Positions 62,901 through 64,000 of a stretch of 64,000 bases of DNA are shown here, piece after piece. The stretch lies in NCBI GenBank assembly GCA_960531495.1, contig OY482848.1, forward strand, positions 19,930,397 to 19,994,396, written 5' to 3'. How positions within the stretch are numbered: the stretch's first letter is position 1; each line of letters begins with the position of its first letter. A program made the translations under genes and the position numbers. Origin of the DNA: Zeus faber (taxonomy: Eukaryota > Chordata > Actinopteri > Zeiformes > Zeidae). The notes beneath the pieces were generated by a model. That model made no database searches. It was not told where the DNA came from and worked only from the letters and a program-made list of their open reading frames with translations.

Positions 62901-64000
62901 ACCTCTGCAGGACCCACAACTACAACAGTGGGACCAACAACAACCACTGCAGGTCCCACTACTACAATAGCTGGTCCAACCACAACCACTGTAGGCCCAA
63001 CAACAACCACTGCAGGCCCCACAACAACTACAGCTGGTCAAACAACAACCTCTGCAGGACCCACAACTACAACAGTGGGACCAACAACAACCACTGCAGG
63101 TCCCACTACTACAATAGCTGGTCCTACCACAACCACTGTAGGCCCAACGACAACGACTGCAGGCCCCACAACAACTACAGCTGGTCCAACAACAACCACT
63201 GCAGGTCCTACTACTACAACAGCTGGTCCAACCACAAGCACTGCAGGTCCCACAACTACAACAGTTGGACCAACAACAACAACTGCAGCTCCCACAACTA
63301 CAACAGCTGGTCCATCCACAACCACAGCAGGCCCAACAACGACAACTATTGGCCCAACGACAACAACCGCAGGTCCCACAACAATGAGAGCTGGTCAAAC
63401 AACGACCACTGCAGGTCCCCCTACTACAGTGGTACCAACAACAACCACTGCAGCTCCCACAACTACAACAGTGGGACCAACAACAACCACTGCAGGCCCA
63501 ACAACGTTAACTATAGGCCCAACGAAAACGTCAGCTGGTCAGACAATTACCACTGCGGGTCCCATTACTACAACAGCCGGTCCTACTACTACAACAGCTG
63601 GTCCAACCACAACGACTGTAGGCCCCACAACAACTACAGTGGGACCAACAACAACCACTGCAGGTCCCACTACTACAACATCTGGTCCTACCACAACCAC
63701 TGTAGGCCCAACAACAATGACTGCAAGCCCCACAACAACTACAGCTGGTCCAACAACAACCACTGTCGGCCCCAGAACAACTACAGTGGGACCAACAACA
63801 ACCACTGCAGGTCCCACTTCTACAACATCTGGTCCTACCACAACCACTGTAGGCCCAACAACAACGACTGCAAGCCCCACAACAGCTGGTCCAACAACAA
63901 CCACTGCAGGTCCCACATCTACAACAGTGGGACCAACAACAACCACAGCAGGTCCCACTACTACATCAGCTGGTCCAACCACAACCACTGTAGGCCCAAC
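56876..64000 (+). CDS. giant mucin-like Thr/Pro repeat protein, 5' part (partial at window end)
   Basis: Join 56876-56924 and 57886-64000 (continues past the window); about 2,054 residues are visible. The protein starts MAKSRNRWKNPLLYVI, split by a phase-1 intron, then VLLTSLNSQQSSAEQ. That is a signal peptide with a basic n-region (K3, R5, R7, K9), a hydrophobic core (residues 11-19) and likely cleavage after S24 or A29. From residue 32 (57930) to the end it is only a 7-residue repeat, TTTTAGP or TTTTVGP, with Gln, Ile, Ser or Leu variants. No Cys, no N-glycosylation sites of note, no folded domain. Thr density means heavy O-glycosylation is expected, so a secreted or membrane mucin. I saw no in-frame stop, and the length changes I checked are multiples of 3. 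The C-terminal half, which would name the family, lies outside the window. The start codon and intron are inferred from sequence alone. Confidence 0.75.
56925..57885 (+). other. intron of the mucin-like gene, with retroelement debris
   Basis: 961 bp, GTAAGT...TTTTTCAACAG. It contains an inverted LINE 3' tail (57297-57345, inverse of ACATTTCACTGCATATATAC). It also contains an unassigned block (57408-57690, GAATGACCAGGAGACGATGA to CAATAAAACATTGC) that looks like an inserted repeat. Confidence 0.6.
57886..64000 (+). CDS. mucin-like gene, repeat exon (6.1 kb or more, no end seen)
   Basis: Begins with the last two bases of codon 17 and stays in one frame (codon starts divisible by 3) to the window end. 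About 290 units of 21 bp. Synonymous variation is common (CCA/CCC/CCG, ACA/ACC/ACG/ACT, GGT/GGC/GGA). Units shortened by one or two codons occur at 60451 and 62497 (minus 1), near 62829 (minus 1) and near 63874 (minus 2), all in frame. The strand is A/C-rich, which is why long open frames also appear on the other strand. Confidence 0.8.

Noticed and set aside
58113-63398. Minus-strand Cys/Ser/Trp-rich frames resembling keratin-associated or metal-binding proteins
   Set aside because: Exact codon-register antisense of the mucin-like repeat; they end wherever a Ser (TCA) or Leu (TTA/CTA) codon occurs on the + strand.
57908-63988. Series of minus-strand frames rich in VVVVGPA, 100-260 codons each
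   Set aside because: They are the antisense of the Thr/Pro repeat. They are broken repeatedly, lack signal or splice context, and the + frame is unbroken across all of them.

Overview
This window is nuclear DNA of a vertebrate, most likely a teleost fish. It holds a conserved vertebrate RING-finger gene split into small exons with GT/AG boundaries. It also has very dense CA/GT microsatellites and many degraded fish-type transposable elements (Tc1-like, a Gmr1-like Ty3/gypsy element, an L2/CR1-type LINE, an endogenous retrovirus, tRNA-derived SINEs and MITEs). There are no bacterial operons, rRNA genes or CRISPR arrays. The species cannot be told from the sequence.

Layout. 1-8.6 kb: repeat-rich non-coding DNA with a dead Tc1-like transposon, a 28-bp minisatellite of telomere-like flavour, a SINE and a MITE. 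8.7-9.8 kb: a CpG-rich block, the best candidate promoter/first exon of RNF24. 21.4-32.0 kb: RNF24 itself, with five coding exons (149 residues) on the + strand and a 3' UTR of about 3.3 kb ending near an AATAAA at 31965. 32-36.6 kb: microsatellites and a pair of inverted dispersed repeats. 36.6-48.1 kb: a graveyard of minus-strand retroelements. It contains the 3' half of an endogenous retrovirus, a 5'-truncated LINE RT, a Gmr1-like element whose integrase lies before its reverse transcriptase, and a LINE endonuclease fragment, with secondary insertions inside. 48-56.8 kb: mostly non-coding, with dispersed repeats and hairpins.

The most notable item is at the right edge. From 56876 to the window end lies a + strand gene with no ordinary ORF signature. 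A short exon encodes the start of a signal peptide, a phase-1 intron follows, and then one exon of at least 6.1 kb encodes an uninterrupted Thr/Pro/Ala/Gly repeat (consensus TTTTAGP or TTTTVGP, 21 bp per unit). It runs off the window after about 2,054 residues. This looks like a very large secreted or membrane mucin-like protein. The length changes I checked are multiples of 3, although bases within codons vary. The long minus-strand frames over the same stretch (Val-rich or Cys/Ser-rich) are shadows of this repeat.

RNF24 and the mucin-like gene are not obviously linked in function; they are neighbours on the same strand separated by about 25 kb of transposon debris.
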